A stretch of DNA of 64,000 nt from an uncultured Acetatifactor sp. (GTDB lineage Bacteria > Bacillota > Clostridia > Lachnospirales > Lachnospiraceae). The notes beneath the pieces were generated by a model that had not been told where the DNA came from, did not search any database, and worked only from the letters and a program-made list of their open reading frames with translations. Both the position numbers and the translations under genes were made by a program. The stretch spans positions 1-64,000 of the forward strand of contig CAJTSE010000001.1 of the NCBI GenBank assembly GCA_910578815.1, in the 5' to 3' direction. Shown in pieces: positions 51,329 through 60,181 of this stretch. The first letter of the stretch is position 1, and each line of letters starts with the position of its first letter.

Positions 51329-52293
51329 TATTCGCCCACCCTCCTTAAGAGTCTCTGTACCAGCTTATTACTGCCCACCATCAGCAAGAACAGCACTGTA
51401 GCTATGGCTGAGGCATAACCCATTTCAAATCTCACGGTACCGTAGTCTAAAAGGTGTGTCACCACCGTTGCACCTGCATAATTCACGGAAGGATTGCCCG
51501 CCAGCTGAATGGATACATCCGCAATGGCGAAGGACTGTGTGATCTGCATAACGGCACCGAACATCAGCTGAGGCTTCATGGCCGGCAGTGTCACGTGCCA
51601 AAGCTCCTGCCAGCGGTTTTTGACACCGTCTAAGGCCGCAGCCTCGTACAAACTCTTGTCTACGGTCTGGAGTCCTGCGATAAAGGACAGGAAACCGGTG
51701 CCAAGGCTTAACCACAGCTGCACTACGATCAGCATGGGCAGCACATATTTTTCCGTCTTCATCCAGATGACCGCTTCATCCAGAATCCCCAGCTTCATGA
51801 GAATTCCATTCAAGTATCCGTATCTGTCACCGGAAAGGATCAGATTCCATACCACGTATGCGTTACCGCAGATACTGGGTGCATAAAAGATCAGGGTCAG
51901 GAAGGCTCTCAGCCACCCCTTGAACTCGTTGATGATCCAGGCGAACAGCAGACACAGGAAGTAGCTGACCGGCCCTGTTACCACGGCCAGAATCAAGGTA
52001 TTTTTTAGAGAGACCATGAAGATGTCATCTTCCAAAAACAGCTTGATGTAATTCTTCCAGCCCACAAACTCCGGCATCTCCAGCATATTGTAGTAGGTAA
52101 AGCTGAACGCCACACTCATCACCACCGGAAGTACAGTGAAGAAGAAAAACATGATAAAGTACGGAGCCAGCATAAAATAGGACGATTTACTCTTTTTTAT
52201 CTGATACCCCAGTGTCCGCTGCTTTTTAATCAGATCCAATGTCTCCTGGGATACGCCCGCCGTTTTCACGGCCGCTTGCATTTGCTCTGCCAT
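51328..52293 (-). CDS. Carbohydrate ABC transporter permease, MalF type (second set)
   Basis: 321 residues, six transmembrane helices after a cytoplasmic tail of about 38 residues. EAA loop KSLYEAAALDGVKNRWQELW at about residues 216-235. Begins 17 nt after the large binding-protein gene and is coupled to the following permease. Confidence 0.93.
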   Translation of the reverse strand: MAEQMQAAVKTAGVSQETLDLIKKQRTLGYQIKKSKSSYFMLAPYFIMFFFFTVLPVVMSVAFSFTYYNMLEMPEFVGWKNYIKLFLEDDIFMVSLKNTLILAVVTGPVSYFLCLLFAWIINEFKGWLRAFLTLIFYAPSICGNAYVVWNLILSGDRYGYLNGILMKLGILDEAVIWMKTEKYVLPMLIVVQLWLSLGTGFLSFIAGLQTVDKSLYEAAALDGVKNRWQELWHVTLPAMKPQLMFGAVMQITQSFAIADVSIQLAGNPSVNYAGATVVTHLLDYGTVRFEMGYASAIATVLFLLMVGSNKLVQRLLRRVGE

Positions 52294-52310
52294 TTATATG
52301 CCCCCTTCTG

Positions 52311-55300
52311 TTATTTCTTCTTATCCAGTTCCAGCTCTTCCCGCTTATAATCAATCTCCGCATTGATATAAATAACCTTATCCATCAGTTCCTCTCTGGG
52401 GAGAGCCGTATCGGTATTGGTGACGACCTCGTAAAATGCGTTATATACATTTCTCCAGGAATAATATCCGCCTGGCACCTGAGGGATTCCTTCGGCACTC
52501 TCCATGGCTTCCTTCAGCGCTTCGAAATCATCCACCGGCCAGGGCATATTTAAAAATGCCTCGTAATTGGCGGTTGGTACTCTGGCCGCGGAGCCCATCA
52601 GGGATTCCATCTCCCGCCCGTACTGGGTCTGGGTATCGGCGCTGGTCCACCATTTGATGAACTCCCAGCTTGCATCCGGATACTTCGTATCCGCCATAAT
52701 CATACTTGCAAGTCCCGTGCTTGCCACGGAATGATCCACACTGCCGTCTTCCTGCAGCGTTCCGGGTATTTGGGTAAAGCTCCACAATCCTGCAATATCC
52801 GGCGCAGACACGGCAAAGTTGTTGTATGTGGTATAGTCCGATAGAATGATGGGACACTCACCTGTTCTGAAACGCTCTTCCACACTGGTTTCCTTATCCA
52901 GCTTATAGTCCGTATAGTACTCACAGAAATCCTTAAAGGTACTTACCGCAATATCCGAATCCAGTGCAGAGGCGCTGCCGTCCTCGTTATAATACTGCCC
53001 GCCGTTCTGATACAGCAGGGATGCAAAGATCTGCTCGTTAGCCAGCATGCCGAACTCCATCTGATTCTTTGCCAGCACGGTCATGGCTACCTTTACGTCA
53101 TCCCAGGTTTCGGGAACTTCCATGCCGATTTCCTTTAGAATGTCCTTCCGGTAAAACATCACAGGATAGGTAATGGTTTCCGGCAGGGCATATACCGCTC
53201 CGTCATAGGTAAACTGAGTGTTTGCCGCAGCGGGGAACCGGTCCAGCACCTCCTTACAATCTTCAAACTGAGTCAGATCCAGCACTGCATTTCGAATCCC
53301 GTAATTAACAGGCGTATCATTGCCAGTGTAAAGCACCGCGCCTGCCACACCGTTGGTATTTGCCACCTGGATTGCCACATCAGGGCCTTCCCCCACCAGC
53401 GTGGCCTTCAACAGAGTGTTCATGTCAACCAGCTGTACATTAACGCTGATACCCGTCTTACTGGTAAAGGTGTCGTCTACCAACGCTTTTATAACATTGG
53501 CCTGGTCACGTCCGGAACCAATCCACAGAGTCAGCGCCGCATTGTCTTTCTGTTGTCCTACGCCGCCTTCGGCTACGCTTCCGATGTTATTGTAATCAAT
53601 GACGAATGAGTAAAACAGTCTCTGAACCTCATATCCTGCCTGGCTGAAAAATCCGCTCTTGTTATACTTGACTTTTACATCCGGAGAATAAATATTGATG
53701 CGGTCAATCTGCAGGGGCTGGCTGATCACGCTGGTGATCCAGGTACCCAGAGCACGGACATTCACCTTATATGCACCGATCACTCTGACGAAATACTCAC
53801 CGTCTTCAATCAAATCATCCAGCTGATCCCGCATGGTCAGCAGCACCGCTTTTTTATCCGTATTACTGCCCGCCACGGTCTCCAGCTTTTCCAAAGCCTC
53901 GTTTAAAGTATCTCTGGCTTCTATCAGCTGATTATGGAGATCCGGCAAGGTAGCCTCCAGCTGATAGCTGCGGTAGGTATCCGGTGCCACACCGGTAACC
54001 TTGATTACCTGACGGTAGATGCTGTTCAACTGCTGGACAGACTCTTCCACAAGGCCAACGATCTCCGAAAATTCGCCCAGAACTACCTCCATGCGCAGCA
54101 CATGATGTCCTTCCTTTAAGTAGAATCGGTAAGGATTGCCGTTCTCGTCTTCCAGCTTATCCTCTCTCCAGTTCTGACCGTACTTGAAGGCATAATCGTT
54201 CATCTCCGCAAAGGGCACTTCTCCGTCGATGGTGATGCGTCGGGATACATGAATGCCCCTGGAAAAATTCTGCTTATCATAAAGAGAAATACAATAATAG
54301 CCATCCTTTAAAATATCAAACTCCCATTCAATCCACTGCCCCACAAGTCTCCAAGAATTGCCGCCGATAGAATTGTTCAGCAGCTCTTTTGCACTGGATG
54401 GTGATACCGCGGGAGAAGACTGATCCTGCTGGGGATAAAGCATCTGTGAGGATGTTTTGGTAGCGTATTCACCCTCCAGAAGAATATTGGTTCCGCTGGA
54501 ATCCACGGCACCCGCCGCATCCCATGCCGCCTTAACCTCCGCATAAGATTTTGCCTCTTCTGCATTATTTAAAATAAGCTTGTTAATCAGCATGGGCTCT
54601 CTTAAAGACACCATACTGACGGTATGCTTTCCTGCTTCCAGATAAAGGGAAAGAGGCTCTGTAATATAGCCGTCGCTGTCATACAAATATCTGGTCTGCC
54701 ATTCCGGAATTTCCATGGTCTTAGGCTTCACGTCATTGCCCTGATTATCCTTTTCCCAGGTCATGATTGTAATGCCGTTCTTATCTACTTTTGTGTCCTC
54801 CACATAATTGGTCCAGACCCTTGGGAAATTTAAGAGCGCCATCTCTCCAAAGGGCAGGGAACCGTCCAGGAAAATGCTTCTCTGGATGTCGGAATTTTTC
54901 CCGGCCACAGGGTAATAAACCACGGAAAGATTGTAAAGGCCGCTCTGGGCCACATCCACCTCAAACTCAATCAGGGAATCCTCTCCTGTCAGCACGCTCT
55001 TACCCGTCATACCTTCATAATCCAGATAAATCTCAGGCTTAGCCGGAGCATCGCTCTCTTCATATCTGACAAAGTCCCCGGCCGGAATCTCAATCACCGT
55101 ATCGGGGTAAGACGCATCTGCATGCAGCGCCTTGTATTCTTTGTAGGAAGGAACGGAATCATCTACATTATAAGTGCTGACCATCTCGTCAAAATCATCC
55201 ATGGAGCATTCTGTCTTTGCCTGAGAATCCATACTCCAGACAGGCATCATGGTAAATACAACCGTTACAAGAAGGACAGATGCTATCGACTTTTTCCATA

Positions 55301-55313
55301 CATTATGCTTCAT
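52311..55313 (-). CDS. Giant substrate-binding protein: carbohydrate-binding-like domains fused to an ABC solute-binding domain
   Basis: 1000 residues from ATG after GGGGAGAACA. Signal peptide without a lipobox (about 1-30). Two jelly-roll-like domains follow, at about 70-250 (FVRYEESDAPAKPEIYLDYEG, SGLYNLSVVYYPVAG, GKHTVSMVSLREP) and about 275-410 (YYCISLYDKQNF, GHHVLRMEVVLGEF). Then a helical, probably coiled-coil region (about 420-520; EARDTLNEALEKLETVAG), a short beta segment, and from about 600 a complete family-1 solute-binding domain (TLWIGSGRDQANVIKALVDD, EGPDVAIQVANTNG, DASWEFIKWWTSADTQTQYG). Ordinary binding proteins are about 400-500 residues. Overlaps the YesL stop by 11 nt. Retention at the surface is unexplained since no anchor is evident. 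Confidence 0.88.
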   Translation of the reverse strand: MKHNVWKKSIASVLLVTVVFTMMPVWSMDSQAKTECSMDDFDEMVSTYNVDDSVPSYKEYKALHADASYPDTVIEIPAGDFVRYEESDAPAKPEIYLDYEGMTGKSVLTGEDSLIEFEVDVAQSGLYNLSVVYYPVAGKNSDIQRSIFLDGSLPFGEMALLNFPRVWTNYVEDTKVDKNGITIMTWEKDNQGNDVKPKTMEIPEWQTRYLYDSDGYITEPLSLYLEAGKHTVSMVSLREPMLINKLILNNAEEAKSYAEVKAAWDAAGAVDSSGTNILLEGEYATKTSSQMLYPQQDQSSPAVSPSSAKELLNNSIGGNSWRLVGQWIEWEFDILKDGYYCISLYDKQNFSRGIHVSRRITIDGEVPFAEMNDYAFKYGQNWREDKLEDENGNPYRFYLKEGHHVLRMEVVLGEFSEIVGLVEESVQQLNSIYRQVIKVTGVAPDTYRSYQLEATLPDLHNQLIEARDTLNEALEKLETVAGSNTDKKAVLLTMRDQLDDLIEDGEYFVRVIGAYKVNVRALGTWITSVISQPLQIDRINIYSPDVKVKYNKSGFFSQAGYEVQRLFYSFVIDYNNIGSVAEGGVGQQKDNAALTLWIGSGRDQANVIKALVDDTFTSKTGISVNVQLVDMNTLLKATLVGEGPDVAIQVANTNGVAGAVLYTGNDTPVNYGIRNAVLDLTQFEDCKEVLDRFPAAANTQFTYDGAVYALPETITYPVMFYRKDILKEIGMEVPETWDDVKVAMTVLAKNQMEFGMLANEQIFASLLYQNGGQYYNEDGSASALDSDIAVSTFKDFCEYYTDYKLDKETSVEERFRTGECPIILSDYTTYNNFAVSAPDIAGLWSFTQIPGTLQEDGSVDHSVASTGLASMIMADTKYPDASWEFIKWWTSADTQTQYGREMESLMGSAARVPTANYEAFLNMPWPVDDFEALKEAMESAEGIPQVPGGYYSWRNVYNAFYEVVTNTDTALPREELMDKVIYINAEIDYKREELELDKKK

Positions 55314-56001
55314 TGTTCTCCCCTTTTCTGTCAAACCATTGTTCTTCCCCCGGTTCCGCCTCAGGCGTATAGGCCGTGAGCGCCTTTTCAATTAAAAAAG
55401 TCAGCGCCAGACACCACAACCCCGGCATAAAGAAAATGCAGGGAATCGGAAGGACATAGACCATCAGGAAACCTGCCGCCGCCGAACCGGCAATGCTTAA
55501 AACCGTAAACGGCAGAAATCGTATGCTCATCAGAAAACTCAGCTTACAGATCTCCGTCAGCTTCATTTCAAACCTGGATAACACCGGAAAAATATAAATC
55601 ATTACACAGGCACTTACCAAGAGGAACACATCATACATACCCGCTCCCGGCGACAGCTTCCACTGTCCCGTTTTAGCGTAATATCTGCCGAAAGTCAGCA
55701 GCCCCAGCCAAAGAAAGGACAACACGGTAAGTAAAATCCCCTTCTTTAGCGTCCGCTTCATGGAGCATAAGAACTCACCCACCGGATAACCTCTTTCCCG
55801 CCTGATGCTTTTGATGGTGGCATAATACAGTGAAGCAAGAGCCGATCCTATCGTTATCACCGGCAGACAACACAGCAGGAAAACCATATTCAGCAGGATT
55901 ATCTCACCTGCCTTATTTAAGAGGCTTACAATCTTACCGTCTATGGACGGCACCCCTGCGGGGCTTTTTCCCTTTGCCGACTTCTTCATTGCCTGTTCCA
56001 T
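55303..56001 (-). CDS. DUF624/YesL family membrane protein
   Basis: 232 residues, about five transmembrane helices. Family marks are LNMVFLLCCLPVITIGSALA and the following SLYYATIKSIRRERGYP, with the late GLWCLALTFLIEKAL. YesL-type proteins accompany MalFG-type oligosaccharide importers of Firmicutes; their role is not known. Lies between GH26 and the giant binding protein and overlaps the latter. Confidence 0.9.
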   Translation of the reverse strand: MEQAMKKSAKGKSPAGVPSIDGKIVSLLNKAGEIILLNMVFLLCCLPVITIGSALASLYYATIKSIRRERGYPVGEFLCSMKRTLKKGILLTVLSFLWLGLLTFGRYYAKTGQWKLSPGAGMYDVFLLVSACVMIYIFPVLSRFEMKLTEICKLSFLMSIRFLPFTVLSIAGSAAAGFLMVYVLPIPCIFFMPGLWCLALTFLIEKALTAYTPEAEPGEEQWFDRKGENNEA

Positions 56002-56018
56002 TCTTGATTACCGTTTTT

Positions 56019-57539
56019 TTAATTATTTTTAATCGGATACGTTTTTAAGTCAGGAAGCTCATCCAGCGTGATTACTGCTTCATGCTCATAAAAGCGCTTC
56101 AAGGCTTCCGCCTCCGTATACTTCTCACTATAGGCAAAAACGGCAGTATCCTTTGCCACGAATTCTCCGCTCCAGGTACACCAGAAGCCCCACATGGCAC
56201 CATCTCTCACTGCCAATTCTGGATCAAACACACAGCCGTTTTCGGAAAGCACTACCATTTTCCCGGCCTTCGTATAATCCACGGCCTCCAGGTACTTATT
56301 AATCTGTGAGGTATACACCCGCTCTCCGGGGTAAATATCCTCACCGATGATGTCAACATACTCGTCTCCCGGATACCAGTCCTTATTCTGGCCGTTCCAC
56401 ACCCAGATCAGATTGTTCAGACCGTATTCATTGGTCAGCCTGTCATAAAGCAGTCTGTAAAGCTGTATGTAAGGCTCCGCTCCCGCAGCCCCCCACCAAA
56501 ACCAGCCGCCGCTGGCTTCGTGAAGCGGTCTCCAGAGTATGGGCACTCCCGCTTCCTGTAAGATTAAAAGCTGTGCGGCTATGGCATCAATGTCAGCCAT
56601 CAGCAGCTCGTAGCCTTCTTCATCCTGACCGTTCATGATCTTTGCCAGATCAATATTTGTATACTCGGTATAAAATCCGCTGTACCAGTTGCCGGTGAGA
56701 TATTTGGAAGGGGCGTTCCAGTGCCAGCAGAAGGTGACGATACCTCCCTGCTCCCAGCACTGCATGGCCAGATCGGTGGAGCGTCCCTTGCTTCCGTGTT
56801 CCACAAAAGAAGGGGTATACTCCATAAAATCAAGTCCCAGCACAGCCGGCGTCTTACCGGTTACCTCATTGACCACCCGCATTTCCTTACCGTTGATTCC
56901 GGTATCGCAATATTGACCGGAAAGAATCCTGGTGCCATAATTATCCGCCAGATAACTCATAAGCCGCTTTGCGTTATCTGCAGCGTTTTCGTTCACAAGC
57001 TCCGCCGAAACCTGATAGGTTGATGCCGGGATCGGCGCCGACGTGGTTATTTTCAGATAATCCAAATCAATCCACCCCCAGAACTTGGAAACCGCCACCT
57101 CATGTTCCCCTGCCGTCAGATAGACCCTGTTGATTCCCGACTCCGAAAAAGTCTTCGCATCCGTCACCAAATTACCCAGAGCTTCTCCGTCTGCCGTTAC
57201 ATAATTTTCCTTATGATCTCCGGCCGAGCTGCTGAAAATCAAATCATAAAAGCCATCCTCTGGAACCTCTACAGTGAAAATACAGGCGTCTCCTTCGTTT
57301 TGAAAACCGGTAGCATACCCGCCTCCGCTGCATTCCGTTCTGCCTGTCTCCCCATGTACGCCTCCGATCAAAGAAGCATCTTCCGCCTCATATGTACCTA
57401 TGATTTCCGGATACGGCTGCGCCGTATCTTCAAAGGACTCTGTTCCGTCCGTCCTGTCCTTCCCGCCGCAGCCGGCCAGCTGACTGCCGGTCAGGGCCAG
57501 TACTATCAGAAATACCGCCGATTTTCTCCACTTTACCAT
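56019..57539 (-). CDS. Surface endo-beta-1,4-mannanase, CBM35-like domain plus GH26
   Basis: 506 residues. Lipoprotein signal (LAGCGG, Cys about 24). Residues about 45-165 are a CBM35-like jelly roll (YEAEDASLIGGVHGE, YATGFQNEGDACIFTV, WIDLDYLKI). From about 180 the GH26 barrel: acid/base Glu about 339 in PLHEASGGWFWWG and nucleophile Glu about 433 in VLSENGCVFD, plus FCWHWNAPS and GEDIYPG. The membrane-anchored initiating enzyme of the mannan system, and first gene of the main operon with its own promoter and leader. Confidence 0.94.
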   Translation of the reverse strand: MVKWRKSAVFLIVLALTGSQLAGCGGKDRTDGTESFEDTAQPYPEIIGTYEAEDASLIGGVHGETGRTECSGGGYATGFQNEGDACIFTVEVPEDGFYDLIFSSSAGDHKENYVTADGEALGNLVTDAKTFSESGINRVYLTAGEHEVAVSKFWGWIDLDYLKITTSAPIPASTYQVSAELVNENAADNAKRLMSYLADNYGTRILSGQYCDTGINGKEMRVVNEVTGKTPAVLGLDFMEYTPSFVEHGSKGRSTDLAMQCWEQGGIVTFCWHWNAPSKYLTGNWYSGFYTEYTNIDLAKIMNGQDEEGYELLMADIDAIAAQLLILQEAGVPILWRPLHEASGGWFWWGAAGAEPYIQLYRLLYDRLTNEYGLNNLIWVWNGQNKDWYPGDEYVDIIGEDIYPGERVYTSQINKYLEAVDYTKAGKMVVLSENGCVFDPELAVRDGAMWGFWCTWSGEFVAKDTAVFAYSEKYTEAEALKRFYEHEAVITLDELPDLKTYPIKNN

Positions 57540-57566
57540 AACGGTGCTCCCTTTAAATCAGTTGAT

Positions 57567-57581
57567 TTTTAAGTAATTTTA
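57567..57581 (-). promoter_or_regulatory. Putative shared operator upstream of the GH26 operon
   Basis: TTTTAAGTAATTTTA occurs here, just downstream of the -10 of the GH26 promoter, and again exactly at 62675-62689 upstream of the GH36-LacI operon. Placement suits repression by the locus LacI regulator, although it lacks the usual central CG. Confidence 0.35.
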
Positions 57582-57597
57582 GCTTTAAGTTAATTAA

Positions 57598-57626
57598 ATT
57601 ATAAATCCATTATAAAATTAATTCAA
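57598..57626 (-). promoter_or_regulatory. Promoter of the mannan operon (GH26 onward)
   Basis: TTGAAT - 17 nt - TATAAT on the minus strand, about 60 nt upstream of GH26. The surroundings are extremely AT-rich, with a run of 13 T at 57674-57686. Confidence 0.65.
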
Positions 57627-57699
57627 TCTATTTTTACTCCTTCTTCGTCGATTTTACTATATTACCAATTTTGTTTTTTTTTTTTTGTGCAAAATAAAT

Positions 57700-57736
57700 A
57701 AAGGACTAGTTTCTCAAAAAGAGAAACTAGTCCTTT
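57700..57736 (-). terminator. Perfect 16-bp terminator after the CE17-like lipoprotein gene
   Basis: AAAGGACTAGTTTCTC and GAGAAACTAGTCCTTT pair without mismatch over a 5-nt loop, followed on the minus strand by TTATTTATTTTG. It separates the GH36-LacI-esterase operon from the GH26 operon. Confidence 0.92.
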
Positions 57737-57762
57737 GGTCATGCTAAATTTAAGTTAATTTT

Positions 57763-59085
57763 TTACCTGCCGCTTGTCATCAGACCCAATAAATGGAAGA
57801 TATTTCCCGTAGAATCTTCCTTTTTGCGAATCAAAACCGTATGAACTGCCGTCTCATCAGAGGCATAAACTTCTACCGTCATGATGGCATTTCCCCAGCC
57901 GCCCGAAAAATCACAGTTGATACTCCTTACATGCTCCCCGTCCACCAGCACCTCAAACAGTCCGCCCGTTCCGTCCGTGGTAGCATAATAGAGAATGCCC
58001 AGCCGGCTGAAGGAGGCCGTAAATTGAATGCCGCCTTCCCCGTCACAGCTCCAGCCGTCAGGGAATTCCGCGCATACTTGTTTTTCCATGAAATCTCCCA
58101 TTTCATCCGGAACAATGTCGTCGTTGTCCAGAATGCGGGCATTCTCATAAATCACCCTTGTTAGCGCCGTTTCCGCACCGGTTTCCGGCAAATCCAGTTC
58201 ATTTAGGTTTTCATATACGCCGTTTAAATAATTCCAGAGGATCTCCCCCGTCACCGCATGTCCAAGAACGGAAGGATGCACCTGATCCCCCGACAGCTCC
58301 TTTTCAGAAAAACGGCCAGCCTTCATCATATCCGCCGCCACATTGGCATAGCTTACCATGGGTACACTGTAATGATACCCCACCAAAGCATGGTTGCCCT
58401 GAGCCGACGCCCCGTTTGTCTGACCCATAAATAAAAGCATTACCGCTGGCGCGCATTCATCGTTCAGCAGACGATAGATCAAATTGTCATAGGCAGTTTT
58501 ATGAAAAATGTCATTTCCGTCATTCACCGAAAACTCCACCAGCACCAGATCGGGATTATATTCCAGTACATCCTCCTGCAGACGGTGTACTCCAAGATAG
58601 GAATCCGTTCCGCCGATCCCCGCATTTATAAAGTTAAAAGATACGGCGGGAAATGTTTCCTGCCACCATTGAAAAAACACTTCCGCATATGCTTTTTTTG
58701 CAGGAATTTCTTCGCTTTTTAACAGCTCTCCGTCCTTCGTGCCGCCGGAGACGGTCCCTTGAGTAATGGAACCGCCAATACAGGCGACAGTCACCGACTC
58801 GCCTGCCTTCGCCTTCCGCATTACCTCCCCCAAGGCTCTGTCATCACAGCCGGGCCACATATCTACCAGCGCCATATCCTCTTCACTTAGAAAAGAAGTA
58901 GGCGGTGCCAGGGGCTCATCCGCATCAACTGCCTCCTGTTCCTGTATGCCGCCTGCTTCCGACGGACCGCCCGTCCCCTGTAAATCATCCGCTCCCGACG
59001 CACCGTTCCGCCCGCCGCAGCCAGCCAGGCTCAGAACAGCACATAAAACCAGCGCCGGCAGCCTTCTTCCTGCTTTTATTTTCAT
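57763..59085 (-). CDS. Secreted SGNH esterase lipoprotein, CE17-like
   Basis: 440 residues. Lipobox LAGCGG (Cys about 23), then a linker of about 45 residues rich in Gly/Glu/Ala. The SGNH domain has CIGGSITQGTV (nucleophile Ser), NAGIGGTDSYLG, LVEFSVNDGND, and Asp/His in GDQVHPSVLGHA. The C-terminal beta domain (LGILYYATTDGTGGLFEVLVDG) parallels that of the intracellular CE17-like enzyme. It is thus an extracellular counterpart that could deacetylate mannan before GH26 attack. Starts after GGAGGTATTCAT. Confidence 0.85.
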   Translation of the reverse strand: MKIKAGRRLPALVLCAVLSLAGCGGRNGASGADDLQGTGGPSEAGGIQEQEAVDADEPLAPPTSFLSEEDMALVDMWPGCDDRALGEVMRKAKAGESVTVACIGGSITQGTVSGGTKDGELLKSEEIPAKKAYAEVFFQWWQETFPAVSFNFINAGIGGTDSYLGVHRLQEDVLEYNPDLVLVEFSVNDGNDIFHKTAYDNLIYRLLNDECAPAVMLLFMGQTNGASAQGNHALVGYHYSVPMVSYANVAADMMKAGRFSEKELSGDQVHPSVLGHAVTGEILWNYLNGVYENLNELDLPETGAETALTRVIYENARILDNDDIVPDEMGDFMEKQVCAEFPDGWSCDGEGGIQFTASFSRLGILYYATTDGTGGLFEVLVDGEHVRSINCDFSGGWGNAIMTVEVYASDETAVHTVLIRKKEDSTGNIFHLLGLMTSGR

Positions 59086-59155
59086 ATGAATACCTCCACC
59101 CGCTTTCTTCCGGGCTTATACTCCGATTTTGGCATTCTTTTATGGCAGCTCACAA

Positions 59156-60178
59156 TTACCTGACACACTGAACGCTCTCCTTGACCACCAGGCGTCCTTC
59201 CACCACATGGGTCCCGTATCTGCAGGGCTCTCCGCTGATCCGCTTTACCAGTACCTGCACCGCCTGAGCCGCCATTTCCGCCTGATCCACTTCATAGGTA
59301 GTAATTCCCACGTCACAGATTCCGGGAAAGATATAATTATCAAAACCCACCACGGAAACATCCTCCGGCACGCGATACCCCTTTTCCCGCAGCCGATGAA
59401 TCAGCTTTCCTGCGGCCAAGTCACAATTACAGAAAAAGGCGGTGGGCATATCCTCCGGCAGCTCCATTAACTCTTCCTGAATCATGCCGCTGGAAATATT
59501 TCTGTCGTTTAACTGCCATTCGTCTTTCAGGGGAATGCCGTGCTCCATCAGTGCCTTAGCATACCCGAAGTACCTGTCCGTAATGGAACTGGTAGCAAGC
59601 AGCGTACCAACATATGCAATTTTGCTATGGCCCTGGTCCAAAAGATAATTTACCAAATGATACGCGCCGTAATAGCTGTCCGAAATTACCGCATCCGTCA
59701 CTGGTGCATCATCCGTAAAATCCACATAAACCACAGGAACATCCTTGTTATCCTTTAACATTTTTAAGTATTTTCCGGGCATCCTGCCGATCACAATGAT
59801 ACCGTGGACCTTCCGGTCCCTGATTACTTTTGGCATCTCCATCTGTTCCTCCATGCGGATGCTTACCACCTCCATCATGGCAAAGCATTCACAATTTAAA
59901 GCACAGATGGAAACATGCTGGTAGATATTCCAATAAAAAGATTCATACTTATCCAGATATTCCTCTTCGATCAGCACGCCGATGTTATAGCTTCGGGCCC
60001 TGCTCATCTCCCGCTTGGCTGCAGAGGGTGGGCGATAGCCCAGCTCATCTGCAAGATTCTTGATTTTTTCCCGTACCTCGTCGCTGACACCTTTTTGGCC
60101 GGAAAGCGCCTTGGAGACAGTCACGGTGCTGACCCCTACCCTTTTTGCAATATCTGCCAGTTTTACCGCTTTTGCCAT
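59156..60178 (-). CDS. LacI family transcriptional regulator
   Basis: 340 residues. N-terminal HTH and hinge helix (LADIAKRVGVSTVTVSKALSG, residues about 7-27), then a periplasmic-binding-protein-like effector domain (HGIIVIGRMPGKYL, AYVGTLLATSSITDRYFGY, VSVVGFDNYIFPGICDVG). Ribosome site AGGAGTAGCCT overlaps the end of GH36 three bases upstream. Probably represses both mannan operons and responds to an oligosaccharide or sugar phosphate (inference). Confidence 0.93.
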   Translation of the reverse strand: MAKAVKLADIAKRVGVSTVTVSKALSGQKGVSDEVREKIKNLADELGYRPPSAAKREMSRARSYNIGVLIEEEYLDKYESFYWNIYQHVSICALNCECFAMMEVVSIRMEEQMEMPKVIRDRKVHGIIVIGRMPGKYLKMLKDNKDVPVVYVDFTDDAPVTDAVISDSYYGAYHLVNYLLDQGHSKIAYVGTLLATSSITDRYFGYAKALMEHGIPLKDEWQLNDRNISSGMIQEELMELPEDMPTAFFCNCDLAAGKLIHRLREKGYRVPEDVSVVGFDNYIFPGICDVGITTYEVDQAEMAAQAVQVLVKRISGEPCRYGTHVVEGRLVVKESVQCVR

Positions 60179-60181
60179 AGG

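Noticed and set aside
57674..57686. Run of 13 T as a possible phase-variable tract
   Set aside because: It lies upstream of the -35 of the GH26 promoter and not within a coding region or promoter spacer; an effect is possible but nothing else supports it.
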